A DNA stretch of 64,000 nucleotides from the NCBI RefSeq assembly GCF_905332535.1, contig NZ_CAJOCF010000006.1:1-64000 (forward strand). The letters are read 5' to 3'. The DNA is from Latilactobacillus fragifolii. Lineage in GTDB: Bacteria > Bacillota > Bacilli > Lactobacillales > Lactobacillaceae. Of the stretch, positions 1 through 7,561 are shown piece after piece (within the stretch, counting starts at the first letter, position 1; the number at the start of each line of letters is the position of its first letter). Below the pieces are notes generated by a model. It did not search any database, was not told the DNA's origin, and worked only from the letters and a program-made list of their open reading frames with translations. Made by a program: the position numbers and the translations under genes.

Positions 1-5
1 AATAG

Positions 6-122
6 TGTGGTGGCGATAGCAAGAAGGATACACCTGTTCCCATGTCGAACACAGAAGTTAAGCTTCTTAGCGCCGATAGTAGTTGGTGGGAAACTACCTG
101 CGAGGATAGGACGCTGCCGCGC
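6..122 (+). rRNA. rrf: 5S ribosomal RNA
   Basis: The sequence has the 5S layout: terminal helix TGTGGTGGCG near the 5' end pairing with CGCTGCCGCGC at the 3' end, and the conserved internal stretch CCCATGTCGAACACAGAAG. It lies directly upstream of a tRNA cluster, as at the end of a Firmicutes rRNA operon. The 16S and 23S genes would be upstream of the window. The exact ends are uncertain by a few bases. Confidence 0.95.
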
Positions 123-133
123 TGTTTATTGAT

Positions 134-206
134 GGAGGTTTAGCTCAGTTGGGAGAGCGTCTGCCTTACAAGCAGAGGGTCACAGGTTCGAGCCCTGTAA
201 CCTCCA
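134..206 (+). tRNA. tRNA-Val (anticodon TAC)
   Basis: A 73-nt cloverleaf with acceptor GGAGGTT/AACCTCC, D arm GCTC/GAGC, anticodon loop CTTACAA and T loop TTCGAGC. The 3' CCA is not encoded. It is the first tRNA after 5S and probably co-transcribed with the rRNA operon. Confidence 0.97.
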
Positions 207-208
207 TT

Positions 209-281
209 GAGTCGTTAGCTCAGTTGGTAGAGCATCTGACTTTTAATCAGAGGGTCGACAGTTCGAGCCTGTCACGACTCA
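209..281 (+). tRNA. tRNA-Lys (anticodon TTT)
   Basis: A 73-nt cloverleaf: acceptor GAGTCGT/ACGACTC, anticodon stem CTGAC with loop TTTTAA, T loop TTCGAGC. No encoded CCA. Two bases separate it from tRNA-Val. Confidence 0.97.
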
Positions 282-304
282 TCGGCCAAGTTATACGCCA
301 AAAT

Positions 305-388
305 GCGGGTGTGGCGGAATTGGCAGACGCGCTAGATTTAGGTTCTAGTGTCTATATAGACGTGGGGGTTCAAGTCCCTTCACCCGCA
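305..388 (+). tRNA. tRNA-Leu (anticodon TAG)
   Basis: An 84-nt class II tRNA with acceptor GCGGGTG/CACCCGC, anticodon loop TTTAGGT, and a long variable arm (TGTCTATATAGACG) that pairs with itself. No encoded CCA. Confidence 0.97.
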
Positions 389-423
389 TTCAATTGAATA
401 TTCAATGAAAGTTATCTTATTAT

Positions 424-496
424 GCCGACTTAGCTCAGTTGGTAGAGCATCTGATTTGTAATCAGAGGGTCGGGCGTTCGAATCGTCTAGTCGGCA
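424..496 (+). tRNA. tRNA-Thr (anticodon TGT)
   Basis: A 73-nt cloverleaf: acceptor GCCGACT/AGTCGGC, anticodon stem CTGAT/ATCAG around TTGTA, T loop TTCGAAT. No encoded CCA. Confidence 0.97.
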
Positions 497-503
497 TTAA
501 GAT

Positions 504-575
504 GCGGAAGTAGTTCAGTGGTAGAACATCACCTTGCCATGGTGGGGGTCGCGGGTTCGAATCCCGTCTTCCGCT
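504..575 (+). tRNA. tRNA-Gly (anticodon GCC), copy 1
   Basis: A 72-nt cloverleaf: acceptor GCGGAAG/CTTCCGC, anticodon loop TTGCCAT, T loop TTCGAAT. Its sequence is identical to the second tRNA-Gly copy at 871-942. Confidence 0.97.
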
Positions 576-589
576 TTCATTATGATTAA

Positions 590-675
590 GCCGGGGTGGC
601 GGAACTGGCAGACGCACGGGACTTAAAATCCCGCGGTAGGTGACTACCGTACCGGTTCGATTCCGGTCCTCGGCA
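590..675 (+). tRNA. tRNA-Leu (anticodon TAA)
   Basis: An 86-nt class II tRNA: acceptor GCCGGGG/CCTCGGC (with a wobble pair), anticodon TAA inside CTTAAAA, variable arm CGGTAGGTGACTACCG, T loop TTCGATT. Confidence 0.96.
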
Positions 676-689
676 TCATAATGAAAAAT

Positions 690-763
690 GCACCCATAGC
701 GCAACTGGATAGAGTGTCTGACTACGAATCAGAAGGTTGTAGGTTCGACTCCTACTGGGTGCA
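690..763 (+). tRNA. tRNA-Arg (anticodon ACG)
   Basis: A 74-nt cloverleaf: acceptor GCACCCA/TGGGTGC, anticodon loop CTACGAA, T loop TTCGACT. ACG is the inosine-modified arginine anticodon. Confidence 0.96.
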
Positions 764-768
764 TATAA

Positions 769-842
769 CGGGAAATAGCTCAGCTTGGTAGAGCACCTGG
801 TTTGGGACCAGGGGGTCGCAGGTTCGAATCCTGTTTTCCCGA
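769..842 (+). tRNA. tRNA-Pro (anticodon TGG)
   Basis: A 74-nt cloverleaf: acceptor CGGGAAA/TTTCCCG, anticodon loop TTTGGGA, T loop TTCGAAT. Discriminator A, no encoded CCA. Confidence 0.96.
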
Positions 843-870
843 CTGGATACAAAAAATGTGAATAAAAAAT

Positions 871-942
871 GCGGAAGTAGTTCAGTGGTAGAACATCACC
901 TTGCCATGGTGGGGGTCGCGGGTTCGAATCCCGTCTTCCGCT
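871..942 (+). tRNA. tRNA-Gly (anticodon GCC), copy 2
   Basis: Identical over all 72 nt to the copy at 504-575, while the spacers on both sides differ. This points to recent duplication or gene conversion within the cluster. Confidence 0.97.
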
Positions 943-970
943 TTTTTTGTACCCATAATAAGATAGTTTC

Positions 971-1044
971 CGGGAAGTAGCTCAGCTTGGTAGAGCACTA
1001 CGTTCGGGACGTAGGGGTCGCAAGTTCAAATCTTGTTTTCCCGA
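971..1044 (+). tRNA. tRNA-Pro (anticodon CGG)
   Basis: A 74-nt cloverleaf: acceptor CGGGAAG/TTTCCCG (one wobble), anticodon loop TTCGGGA, T loop TTCAAAT. It resembles the tRNA-Pro(TGG) at 769-842 and is the last tRNA of the cluster. Confidence 0.95.
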
Positions 1045-1050
1045 CTTTCA

Positions 1051-1079
1051 AAGACTTGTTGATGACAAGTCTTTTTTTT
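1051..1079 (+). terminator. Intrinsic terminator of the rRNA-tRNA operon
   Basis: Hairpin with stem AAGACTTG (1051-1058) and CAAGTCTT (1066-1073), a 7-nt loop, and a run of T after the stem. It follows the last tRNA by 6 nt. Confidence 0.9.
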
Positions 1080-1139
1080 GTGCGTACAATTGATCAGGTT
1101 CTAAAAGTCAGTAAACTTTCATTTTGTGGTGATAATCGT

Positions 1140-1145
1140 TATAAT
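1140..1145 (+). promoter_or_regulatory. -10 element of the ctsR-clpC promoter
   Basis: A perfect TATAAT sits 4 nt upstream of the CtsR box. A -35 is poorly conserved (TTTCAT at 1117-1122, 17-nt spacer). The position fits a promoter blocked by CtsR bound just downstream. Confidence 0.55.
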
Positions 1146-1148
1146 AAT

Positions 1149-1165
1149 AGTCAACGTTAGTCAAA
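1149..1165 (+). promoter_or_regulatory. CtsR operator (tandem heptad)
   Basis: AGTCAAC-GTT-AGTCAAA matches the known CtsR box of two RGTCAAA heptads separated by 3 nt, with one mismatch in the first heptad. It lies between the -10 and the ctsR start, so the operon is likely autoregulated and induced by heat or protein damage. Confidence 0.85.
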
Positions 1166-1218
1166 GTTAAACTTTTGACACTGAAAACGCAAAAGATCAA
1201 ATGAAGGGGCTGATATGT

Positions 1219-1689
1219 TTGCAAAGTCAGAACATCTCGGATATTATTGAAGCCTATCTAAAAAAGATACTCGCCGATAATGAACAAATCGAAATCAGAC
1301 GCTCCGAAATTGCTAAACTGTTTAATTGCGTACCGTCCCAAATTAACTATGTCATTAATACGCGGTTCACTGAGCAGCGTGGTTATGTCGTTAATAGTAA
1401 GCGGGGCGGCGGTGGTTATATTCGGATCGTCAAGGTTCAATTTCTCGATGATCGGGATTTTCTAGAAGCATTAATTGAAAATGTTGATACGCAGATTTCC
1501 CAAGCGGATTCCTTAGCTATTATCCAAAAACTATATGATGAGCAAATTCTTTCGCAAAAGGAAGGCAATTTGATTCTCGCAGCAATGAGTCCACAGACAT
1601 TAGCGGTTAATAATAAACAACTAGAAGAGCAGCTTAGAGCGCAGATTCTAGTGGCCGTATTAGAACGATTAAGATATGAAATTAAGTAA
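1219..1689 (+). CDS. ctsR: CtsR, class III stress gene repressor
   Basis: Transcriptional repressor of clp and other class III heat-shock genes. The N-terminal helix-turn-helix region (SQINYVINTRF) and the glycine-rich wing SKRGGGGYIRI are those of the family. I chose the TTG at 1219: it follows GGGG at 1205-1208 at a normal distance and gives the usual beginning QSQNISDIIEAYL. An ATG at 1201 would add six residues translated from the ribosome-binding site and has no site of its own. The gene lies 17 nt upstream of clpC and is preceded by a CtsR operator, so it is autoregulated. There is no mcsA-mcsB pair between ctsR and clpC, as expected for lactobacilli. Confidence 0.95.
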   Translation: MQSQNISDIIEAYLKKILADNEQIEIRRSEIAKLFNCVPSQINYVINTRFTEQRGYVVNSKRGGGGYIRIVKVQFLDDRDFLEALIENVDTQISQADSLAIIQKLYDEQILSQKEGNLILAAMSPQTLAVNNKQLEEQLRAQILVAVLERLRYEIK

Positions 1690-1706
1690 AAAGTGGGGGA
1701 TTATCC

Positions 1707-4172
1707 ATGAATAATCTATTTACACCAAGTGCGAAAAACGTCTTAATGATGGCACAAGAACAAGCAAAGAAATTTAATCACCATGCACTAGGAACGGAAC
1801 ATCTCCTATTGGCAATTGTCTTAGAAAATGAAGGCATTGCTGGAATGACCTTACGCGAATTAGGGGTTAATCCAACCGATGTCCTTGAAGAAATTGAACG
1901 CTTAACCGGATACGGTGATGCGGTTATCGCTTCTGGCATTGGTGGTTATTTGCCATACTCACCTAAAGCCAAGCAAGTACTCGATATTGCTCGCATCGAA
2001 GCCCAACAAGCTAACTCGGTCAAAATTGGGACTGCGCATTTATTATTAGCACTTTTACGTGATGATGATATTATTGCAGCGCGGATTTTATTAAATTTAG
2101 GGCTTAGCCTAGCTAAAACGCGCCAACTATTACTCCAAAAAATGGGTGTAGATACGGCAACTGCTAAAAAACGTGCTAAAGCAGCTAAAAATAATACCGA
2201 TCAAGCCGGGACACCAACGTTGAACCAACTAGCGCGCGATTTAACCCAACTAGCGCGTGATAATCAAATTGATCCGGTTGTGGGACGTGATGAAGAAGTT
2301 CGGCGGCTTGTGCAGATTTTAGCTCGGCGTTCGAAGAATAATCCCGTCTTAGTCGGTGAACCCGGTGTCGGTAAGACAGCCATTGCTGAAGGATTTGCGC
2401 AACGCATCGTCAATGGTGACGTTCCAAGTGATATGCAGCAAAAACGGCTGATGATGCTCGATATGGGTTCATTAGTTGCTGGGACAAAATATCGCGGTGA
2501 ATTCGAAGATCGCTTGAAGAAGATTATCGATGAAATCTATGCAGATGGGCAAGTTATTCTCTTTATTGATGAATTACACACCCTTATTGGTGCAGGTGGT
2601 GCTGAAGGGGCAATTGACGCGTCCAATATTTTGAAACCAGCATTAGCACGTGGTGAATTACAATTAATTGGGGCGACAACTTTAGATGAATATCAAAAAT
2701 ATATCGAAAAAGATGCAGCCTTAGAACGGCGATTCGCGACCGTTACGGTCAACGAACCGACGCCTGAAGACACGGAACAAATCTTAAAAGGGTTACGTCC
2801 ACGTTACGAAGCCCATCATGGGATTGCGATTTCAGATGAAGCCTTACATGAAGCGGTTATCCTATCAAATCGCTACATCACGAACCGGTTCTTACCTGAT
2901 AAGGCGATCGATTTAATGGACGAAGCTACCGCTAAAGTACGCTTAGATGCTGTTAACCAGAAGACCCCATTGGATAAATTAGAACAAAAACAGCAGACTT
3001 TAAATGAAGATAAAGAAGCTGCTGTTCGCGCGCAAGATTTTGAAAAAGCAGCCACGATTCATGAACAAGAAGTAGCCATTAAGGCGAAGATTGCCAAGCT
3101 GCAAGCTGCTGAACAAGAAAATAACGTCCGCAGTGATATTCAAGTAACTGCTGAAGATATCGCGCAAGTGGTTGCACAATGGACGGGTGTGCCCGTCACG
3201 CAGTTGCAACGCAAAGAAAGCGAACGACTTATGCAACTTGAGAAAGTCTTGCATAAGCGCGTTATTGGGCAAGAAGAAGCCATTTCAGCCGTTTCACGTG
3301 CGATTCGTCGTGCGCGTAGTGGTTTGAAAGATCCTAAGCGGCCAATCGGATCGTTTATGTTCTTAGGCCCAACCGGGGTTGGTAAAACAGAGTTAGCTAA
3401 AGCTTTGGCAGAAGCAATGTTTGGCTCTGAAGACAACTTGATTCGGGTTGACATGTCAGAATACATGGAACGTTACAGTACGAGTCGCTTAGTGGGGGCA
3501 GCACCGGGTTACGTTGGCTACGAAGAAGGCGGCCAATTAACCGAAAAAGTCCGTAATCAACCATATTCAGTCATTTTATTTGATGAAGTTGAAAAAGCAC
3601 ATCCGGATATCTTCAATATCTTATTGCAAGTCCTAGATGATGGTTACTTAACGGATTCGAAGGGACGAAAGGTTGATTTCCGGAATACAATTATGATTAT
3701 GACTTCCAACTTAGGCGCGACAGCCTTGCGTGATGATAAAGCTGTTGGCTTCGGAGTTAAAGATGTTACAGCTGATTATAAGGCAATGCAAGGGCGAATT
3801 ATGGAAGAGCTGAAGAAGGCCTTCCGCCCAGAGTTCTTGAATCGAATTGACGAAACAGTTGTCTTCCATTCTTTAACACAACTTGAACTACGCGAAATTG
3901 TGAAGATTATGGCGAAGAATGTCTTGGGGCGTTTAGCGGAACAGGGGATTCAAATCAAGATGACTGCTGCGGCAATGGATGTTGTTGCCAAAGCCGGTTT
4001 CGATCCTGAATACGGGGCGCGACCAATTCGGCGAGCCTTACAAACGCAAGTGGAAGATCAATTGAGTGAAGCCCTACTTGCCGGTGAAATCACGGTGGGT
4101 GCCCCGGTGACAATTGGAGCAACTAAGGGTAAAATTACGATTACAAGTAAGCCAAATAAAGTAACTGTTTAA
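1707..4172 (+). CDS. clpC: ClpC, AAA+ unfoldase of the Clp protease
   Basis: ATP-dependent chaperone that unfolds substrates and feeds ClpP in the cytoplasm. The 821 residues show two N-terminal Clp repeats (about 1-145), a first ATPase domain with Walker A GEPGVGKT (217-224), a short UVR-type middle domain (about 420-460) in place of the long ClpB coiled coil, and a second ATPase domain with Walker A GPTGVGKT (554-561). A ClpP-docking loop VGFGV follows the second Walker region. It is co-transcribed with ctsR and ends at a strong terminator. Confidence 0.97.
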   Translation: MNNLFTPSAKNVLMMAQEQAKKFNHHALGTEHLLLAIVLENEGIAGMTLRELGVNPTDVLEEIERLTGYGDAVIASGIGGYLPYSPKAKQVLDIARIEAQQANSVKIGTAHLLLALLRDDDIIAARILLNLGLSLAKTRQLLLQKMGVDTATAKKRAKAAKNNTDQAGTPTLNQLARDLTQLARDNQIDPVVGRDEEVRRLVQILARRSKNNPVLVGEPGVGKTAIAEGFAQRIVNGDVPSDMQQKRLMMLDMGSLVAGTKYRGEFEDRLKKIIDEIYADGQVILFIDELHTLIGAGGAEGAIDASNILKPALARGELQLIGATTLDEYQKYIEKDAALERRFATVTVNEPTPEDTEQILKGLRPRYEAHHGIAISDEALHEAVILSNRYITNRFLPDKAIDLMDEATAKVRLDAVNQKTPLDKLEQKQQTLNEDKEAAVRAQDFEKAATIHEQEVAIKAKIAKLQAAEQENNVRSDIQVTAEDIAQVVAQWTGVPVTQLQRKESERLMQLEKVLHKRVIGQEEAISAVSRAIRRARSGLKDPKRPIGSFMFLGPTGVGKTELAKALAEAMFGSEDNLIRVDMSEYMERYSTSRLVGAAPGYVGYEEGGQLTEKVRNQPYSVILFDEVEKAHPDIFNILLQVLDDGYLTDSKGRKVDFRNTIMIMTSNLGATALRDDKAVGFGVKDVTADYKAMQGRIMEELKKAFRPEFLNRIDETVVFHSLTQLELREIVKIMAKNVLGRLAEQGIQIKMTAAAMDVVAKAGFDPEYGARPIRRALQTQVEDQLSEALLAGEITVGAPVTIGATKGKITITSKPNKVTV

Positions 4173-4177
4173 ACGCC

Positions 4178-4213
4178 AATAAGGTGGCGGACCAATTAGT
4201 CCGCCACCTTATT
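4178..4213. terminator. Bidirectional terminator between clpC and fbp
   Basis: Stem AATAAGGTGGCGG (4178-4190) with CCGCCACCTTATT (4201-4213), flanked by T runs on the plus strand and A-rich sequence on the other side. The fbp stop codon (4209-4211 read on the minus strand) lies inside the stem, so one hairpin probably ends both convergent units. Confidence 0.85.
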
Positions 4214-6128
4214 TTTTTTGGCTTAGGAGGGTGGTCAGTTGTTCAATTTCAGTTTTAATTGCGGCACCGATGTTGGTTTGGCTAACACGTTGGCGCTGAC
4301 TAACTTGATCAATCACTCGCCGTGTAGAAATAATGTCTTGCATCTTTGCAATCGCATTGGCTCGTGTAGTGAAGGGTTGGTGGGTGACAAGCTGCATACC
4401 ATAGGAATTGTATAAAAGAGTAAAGCCGCCAATGCCCGTTGTGTGGTGATAAGCTTTCGAAAAGCCACCATCAATCACAATCATTTTGCGATTAGCCATG
4501 ATTGGGGTATGGCCTTTTTTGACGGGTGTGTGGCCATTGAGAATGTGCCCCGTTTCCGGCGTTAAGCCAAACTCTAGTAGAAGCTTTTGAATAAAAGCTT
4601 CTTGATGGCGTAGTCGGTAGTAGGCGTTTTTCTTTTCTACGTGTAAGGCTGGATCGGTGCTGAAGTAGCGTTCAAAGGTGGTCATTGCATCCTTGCCAAA
4701 TAAAGGAGAAAGCGGGCCCGTCCATAGGTACCAAAGTAAATCAGTGGACAAATTATCTTGATTGAGTGGATGATCAAAGCTTGTTCGAATTTGATGATCG
4801 AAGAAGTCGAGTAACGCTTTACCGGCGTATTGTCGGTTGGCGAGAGTCAAGGTGAGAAAGTTGCCGTCTTCATCAACTGGAATACAGCCATGGAAAAGTA
4901 AGTTTTGGTTGTAGAGTTGATACATTCGCCCGTTGTCGATTAAAAAGCGTAGGTGTTTTCGTAATTTTTGACAGTGCGTAAATGCGTCTAACAATGATGT
5001 GACAATGGCTGCTTCATCGGAAGTTAAGACTTCTGGGTGGCCTGAATCGACTGTTTGAAAACAGGTGTTATCAAGCGGATAGTCATGACCATTCAAATGA
5101 ATGGTTTGTTGTTTAAAGTCAACATGACTGAGCGTTAAGCGATGGTCCATTTTGAAATCAGGATTGCGCTTAATCACTGTTTGTTCCAACTTAAATTGCA
5201 TGATGGCAATTGCTTGATGCACTTGGTTGATAATCTTCTTTTCAACAGCTGATATCGCGGGTTGATTGGCAGCGACTTTAGGTTCAAAGGCGGGATTGGG
5301 TTGGTAAGTCTGTTGGGCAAATTGAACCAGTTCACTAAGGTCGATGCCGTAAGCTTTTTCGATGATGGCTAAATTATTGTAGCGCGCGCAAATGCGTAAG
5401 AGATTCAATAAGCATAATTGAGAACCGCTAGCGGCACCAAACCAGAGAATATCATGATTGCCCCATTGAATATCAACTGCGGGTAACTCGGTGAGTTGTT
5501 CGACAATCAGATCAGGTCGCGGGCCCCGGTCGTAAATATCGCCGATGATGTGCCAATGATCAACAACTAGCCGCTGGATAGTATGACTGGTGGCGATAAT
5601 TAAGGCGTCAGCTTGCCCCATCGAAATAATGGATGTTGTAATTTCCTGGAAGTAGCGTTTCTTATCGTTGTTGGCAACATCACCGTACATTAATTCTTCG
5701 GTAATATAGACAAAGTCGGGGGCCATTGCTTTGCGGACTTTTGAGCGCGTATATTTTGTTGAGACAAATTTCAAGAGGTCGATTAAACGCTTAAAAGTCG
5801 TGAGATACCATTGTTCGAGTTCAGTAGTAGCTAGTTGCTCGTGTTTGAGCGCAAGCCGTTCGGTTGGGTAGTAGACTAAAAAAGCGAATGCTTGCATTGT
5901 GTCTTCAGTCATTTCACCGGAAAAGACTTCCGTAATTTTTTGGCGGAGATTCCCGGCCCCGGTGCGAATGAGATGTTGAAAGGCGTCGTATTCGCCATGT
6001 AAATCGCTCATGAAGGCTTCAGTTGGTTTGGGAAGGTTCAAGATAGCTTTTAAGTTGATGATTTCAGAAGTAATTGCCATTTTAGTGGGGTATTTTTCGG
6101 ATAACGCTTTCATTTTATTGTTAATCAT
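4209..6128 (-). CDS. fbp: Fructose-1,6-bisphosphatase, class III
   Basis: Dephosphorylates fructose-1,6-bisphosphate in gluconeogenesis. The 639-residue protein is the Firmicutes-type (class III) enzyme with a calcineurin-like phosphatase core: SDLHGEYDAF (41-50), GDIYDRGPRPD (196-206) and GNHD (223-226) supply the metal ligands, and a later NGHTP motif is also present. It reads toward clpC and shares its terminator. Upstream on the minus strand a TATAAT with a weak -35 makes a plausible promoter. Full length, no lesions seen. Confidence 0.95.
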   Translation of the reverse strand: MINNKMKALSEKYPTKMAITSEIINLKAILNLPKPTEAFMSDLHGEYDAFQHLIRTGAGNLRQKITEVFSGEMTEDTMQAFAFLVYYPTERLALKHEQLATTELEQWYLTTFKRLIDLLKFVSTKYTRSKVRKAMAPDFVYITEELMYGDVANNDKKRYFQEITTSIISMGQADALIIATSHTIQRLVVDHWHIIGDIYDRGPRPDLIVEQLTELPAVDIQWGNHDILWFGAASGSQLCLLNLLRICARYNNLAIIEKAYGIDLSELVQFAQQTYQPNPAFEPKVAANQPAISAVEKKIINQVHQAIAIMQFKLEQTVIKRNPDFKMDHRLTLSHVDFKQQTIHLNGHDYPLDNTCFQTVDSGHPEVLTSDEAAIVTSLLDAFTHCQKLRKHLRFLIDNGRMYQLYNQNLLFHGCIPVDEDGNFLTLTLANRQYAGKALLDFFDHQIRTSFDHPLNQDNLSTDLLWYLWTGPLSPLFGKDAMTTFERYFSTDPALHVEKKNAYYRLRHQEAFIQKLLLEFGLTPETGHILNGHTPVKKGHTPIMANRKMIVIDGGFSKAYHHTTGIGGFTLLYNSYGMQLVTHQPFTTRANAIAKMQDIISTRRVIDQVSQRQRVSQTNIGAAIKTEIEQLTTLLSQKK

Positions 6129-6160
6129 TTGCCAAACTCCTCTGCTAAACTAATAGTTTG

Positions 6161-6189
6161 ATTATACCAATCATAAATGTAAATGCAAA
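6161..6189 (-). promoter_or_regulatory. Putative fbp promoter
   Basis: On the minus strand TTTGCA (6184-6189) and TATAAT (6161-6166) are separated by 17 nt, about 35 nt upstream of the fbp start. The -10 is perfect and the -35 is weak. Confidence 0.5.
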
Positions 6190-6242
6190 TCACTTTGTTT
6201 AATCGCTAATTATTAGTATATACCAATTGGAAAGTCGCACCG

Positions 6243-7289
6243 TTGAACGCGGCCTCTGGGAACGATTGTTTTTTAGCTGAGTCACTTGAATCGACGGTAA
6301 CTTCGAAAGCGATGGGCGGACAGATGAAGGAGAATTTGTTACCTGAATTAACAGAACTAGCGAGCCAAGAAGGGGTTCACTTTTCAAATACAAGTAAACC
6401 ATTTGGTGGTGCCCAGCAATTATCGGGGACTGGATGGACCGTTGCGGGGATGGTCGCACAAACTTCGGGGTTACCGCTAAAAGTTCCGGTTGATGGTAAT
6501 TCATATGGTTTAGAAAAAAATAGTCGATTTCTGCCAGGTGCTGTGACATTAAACAATATTTTAGCTAAGCATGGTTATCAGCAGAAAGTCTTATTAGGCT
6601 CAGATGCAACGTTTGGTGGTCGACGAGCATATTTTAGTCAACATGGGGCTGTTCAAATCGATGATTTATTAACTGCGCGGAAAGACGGTCGGTTACCAGA
6701 GGACTACTATGTTTGGTGGGGATATGAAGATTCTAAACTGTTTGAATATGCTAAAGAAAGTGCATTGGCACTTAGCCAATCGAATCAGCCTTTCAACTTA
6801 ACGATGCTAACGGAGAATACACATCATATTGGTGGTTATCCAGAACCGAATATGCCAGAGAAATATGGTGATCAGTATTCAAATGTCATTGCATTTTCGG
6901 ACCATCAAATTGCTGAATTCATTAAGTGGGCGCAAACGCAAGCATTCTATCAAAACACGACAATCATTGTTAATGGGGACCACTTGGGGATGGATGTTGA
7001 TTATTATCAGAACATCCCAGCTAATAAACGACATACATTTAATTTGATCTTAAATGCGCCTAAGACGCGCGATGTACAAACTAAGAATCGGCAATTCAGC
7101 GCGATGGATATGTTTCCAACAACATTAGCTGCAATGGGCGTTGCGGTTAAAGGTGATCGTCTGGGGCTAGGAACTAATCTATTTTCAAGTAAAAAGACTC
7201 TAATAGAAGAAAAGGGATTTAAAGAGGTTGATAAAGCCTTAAGTGCTAATTCTAAATTTTATAATAACCAATTTATTTATGATAAGTAG
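6243..7289 (+). pseudogene. 5'-truncated phosphoglycerol transferase / LTA-synthase-like sulfatase-fold protein
   Basis: The reading frame encodes about 348 residues of the extracellular alkaline-phosphatase/sulfatase catalytic domain of the LtaS/MdoB family: the nucleophile region ESLESTVTSKAMGG, a THH motif (ENTHHIGG) and the metal-binding NGDHLG. Complete members carry four or five N-terminal membrane helices before this domain. Here they are missing, and the frame starts only about 13 codons before ESLEST with a TTG that has no clear ribosome-binding site. The 115 nt between fbp and this frame cannot hold the membrane part. I therefore read it as a remnant of a deleted gene. The C-terminal end looks intact. 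Confidence 0.75.
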
Positions 7290-7304
7290 TACTGAGGCAG
7301 ATTA

Positions 7305-7333
7305 TTGACTTTTAGTAGTAAAAGAAGTATATT
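7305..7333 (+). promoter_or_regulatory. rpoB-rpoC promoter
   Basis: TTGACT (7305-7310) and TATATT (7328-7333) with a 17-nt spacer, about 230 nt upstream of rpoB. This leaves a long leader that contains the hairpin at 7403-7460. Confidence 0.75.
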
Positions 7334-7402
7334 ATACAGTAACTGCGAAAATCCGTAGAAAAATTTATTGTGTTGATCTATTGTCCAGCACGGTATTCAT
7401 GA

Positions 7403-7460
7403 AAAACAAAAATAGTTAGTCTGATTTATTCAGCTTAAAATAACTGTTTTTGTTTTTTTT
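7403..7460 (+). ncRNA. rpoB leader hairpin, terminator-like (candidate Lacto-rpoB motif)
   Basis: A long stem pairs 7403-7418 (AAAACAAAAATAGTTA) with 7441-7456, 16 bp with one G-U pair, and is followed by T residues. The loop holds a small CTGA/TCAG helix. An RNA called Lacto-rpoB has been described upstream of rpoB in lactobacilli, and this structure sits in that position. I cannot confirm that it matches the published consensus. It has the form of an intrinsic terminator and could act as an attenuator of rpoBC. Confidence 0.55.
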
Positions 7461-7561
7461 CTGCTCAAAATTACCTGAAAATGGCAATGTAATATTTTTT
7501 TAATATTTGTCATTATTTTGTAACAATGAGGCTGCGGAAAACTTATAGAGGGGTGAACAAT

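Noticed and set aside
149-704. Open frames across the tRNA cluster on both strands
   Set aside because: They run over structured tRNA genes and have no ribosome-binding sites or protein-like pattern.
504-942. The duplicated tRNA-Gly as attachment sites of an integrated element
   Set aside because: Only tRNA genes lie between the copies and there is no integrase.
2873-3466. Antisense frames inside clpC, and similar ones inside rpoB, rpoC and fusA
   Set aside because: They are the usual shadows of highly biased genes; the sense proteins are full-length and recognised.
6199-6549. Minus-strand frame over the phosphoglycerol-transferase remnant
   Set aside because: No ribosome-binding site, and the composition is that of a reverse-complemented gene.
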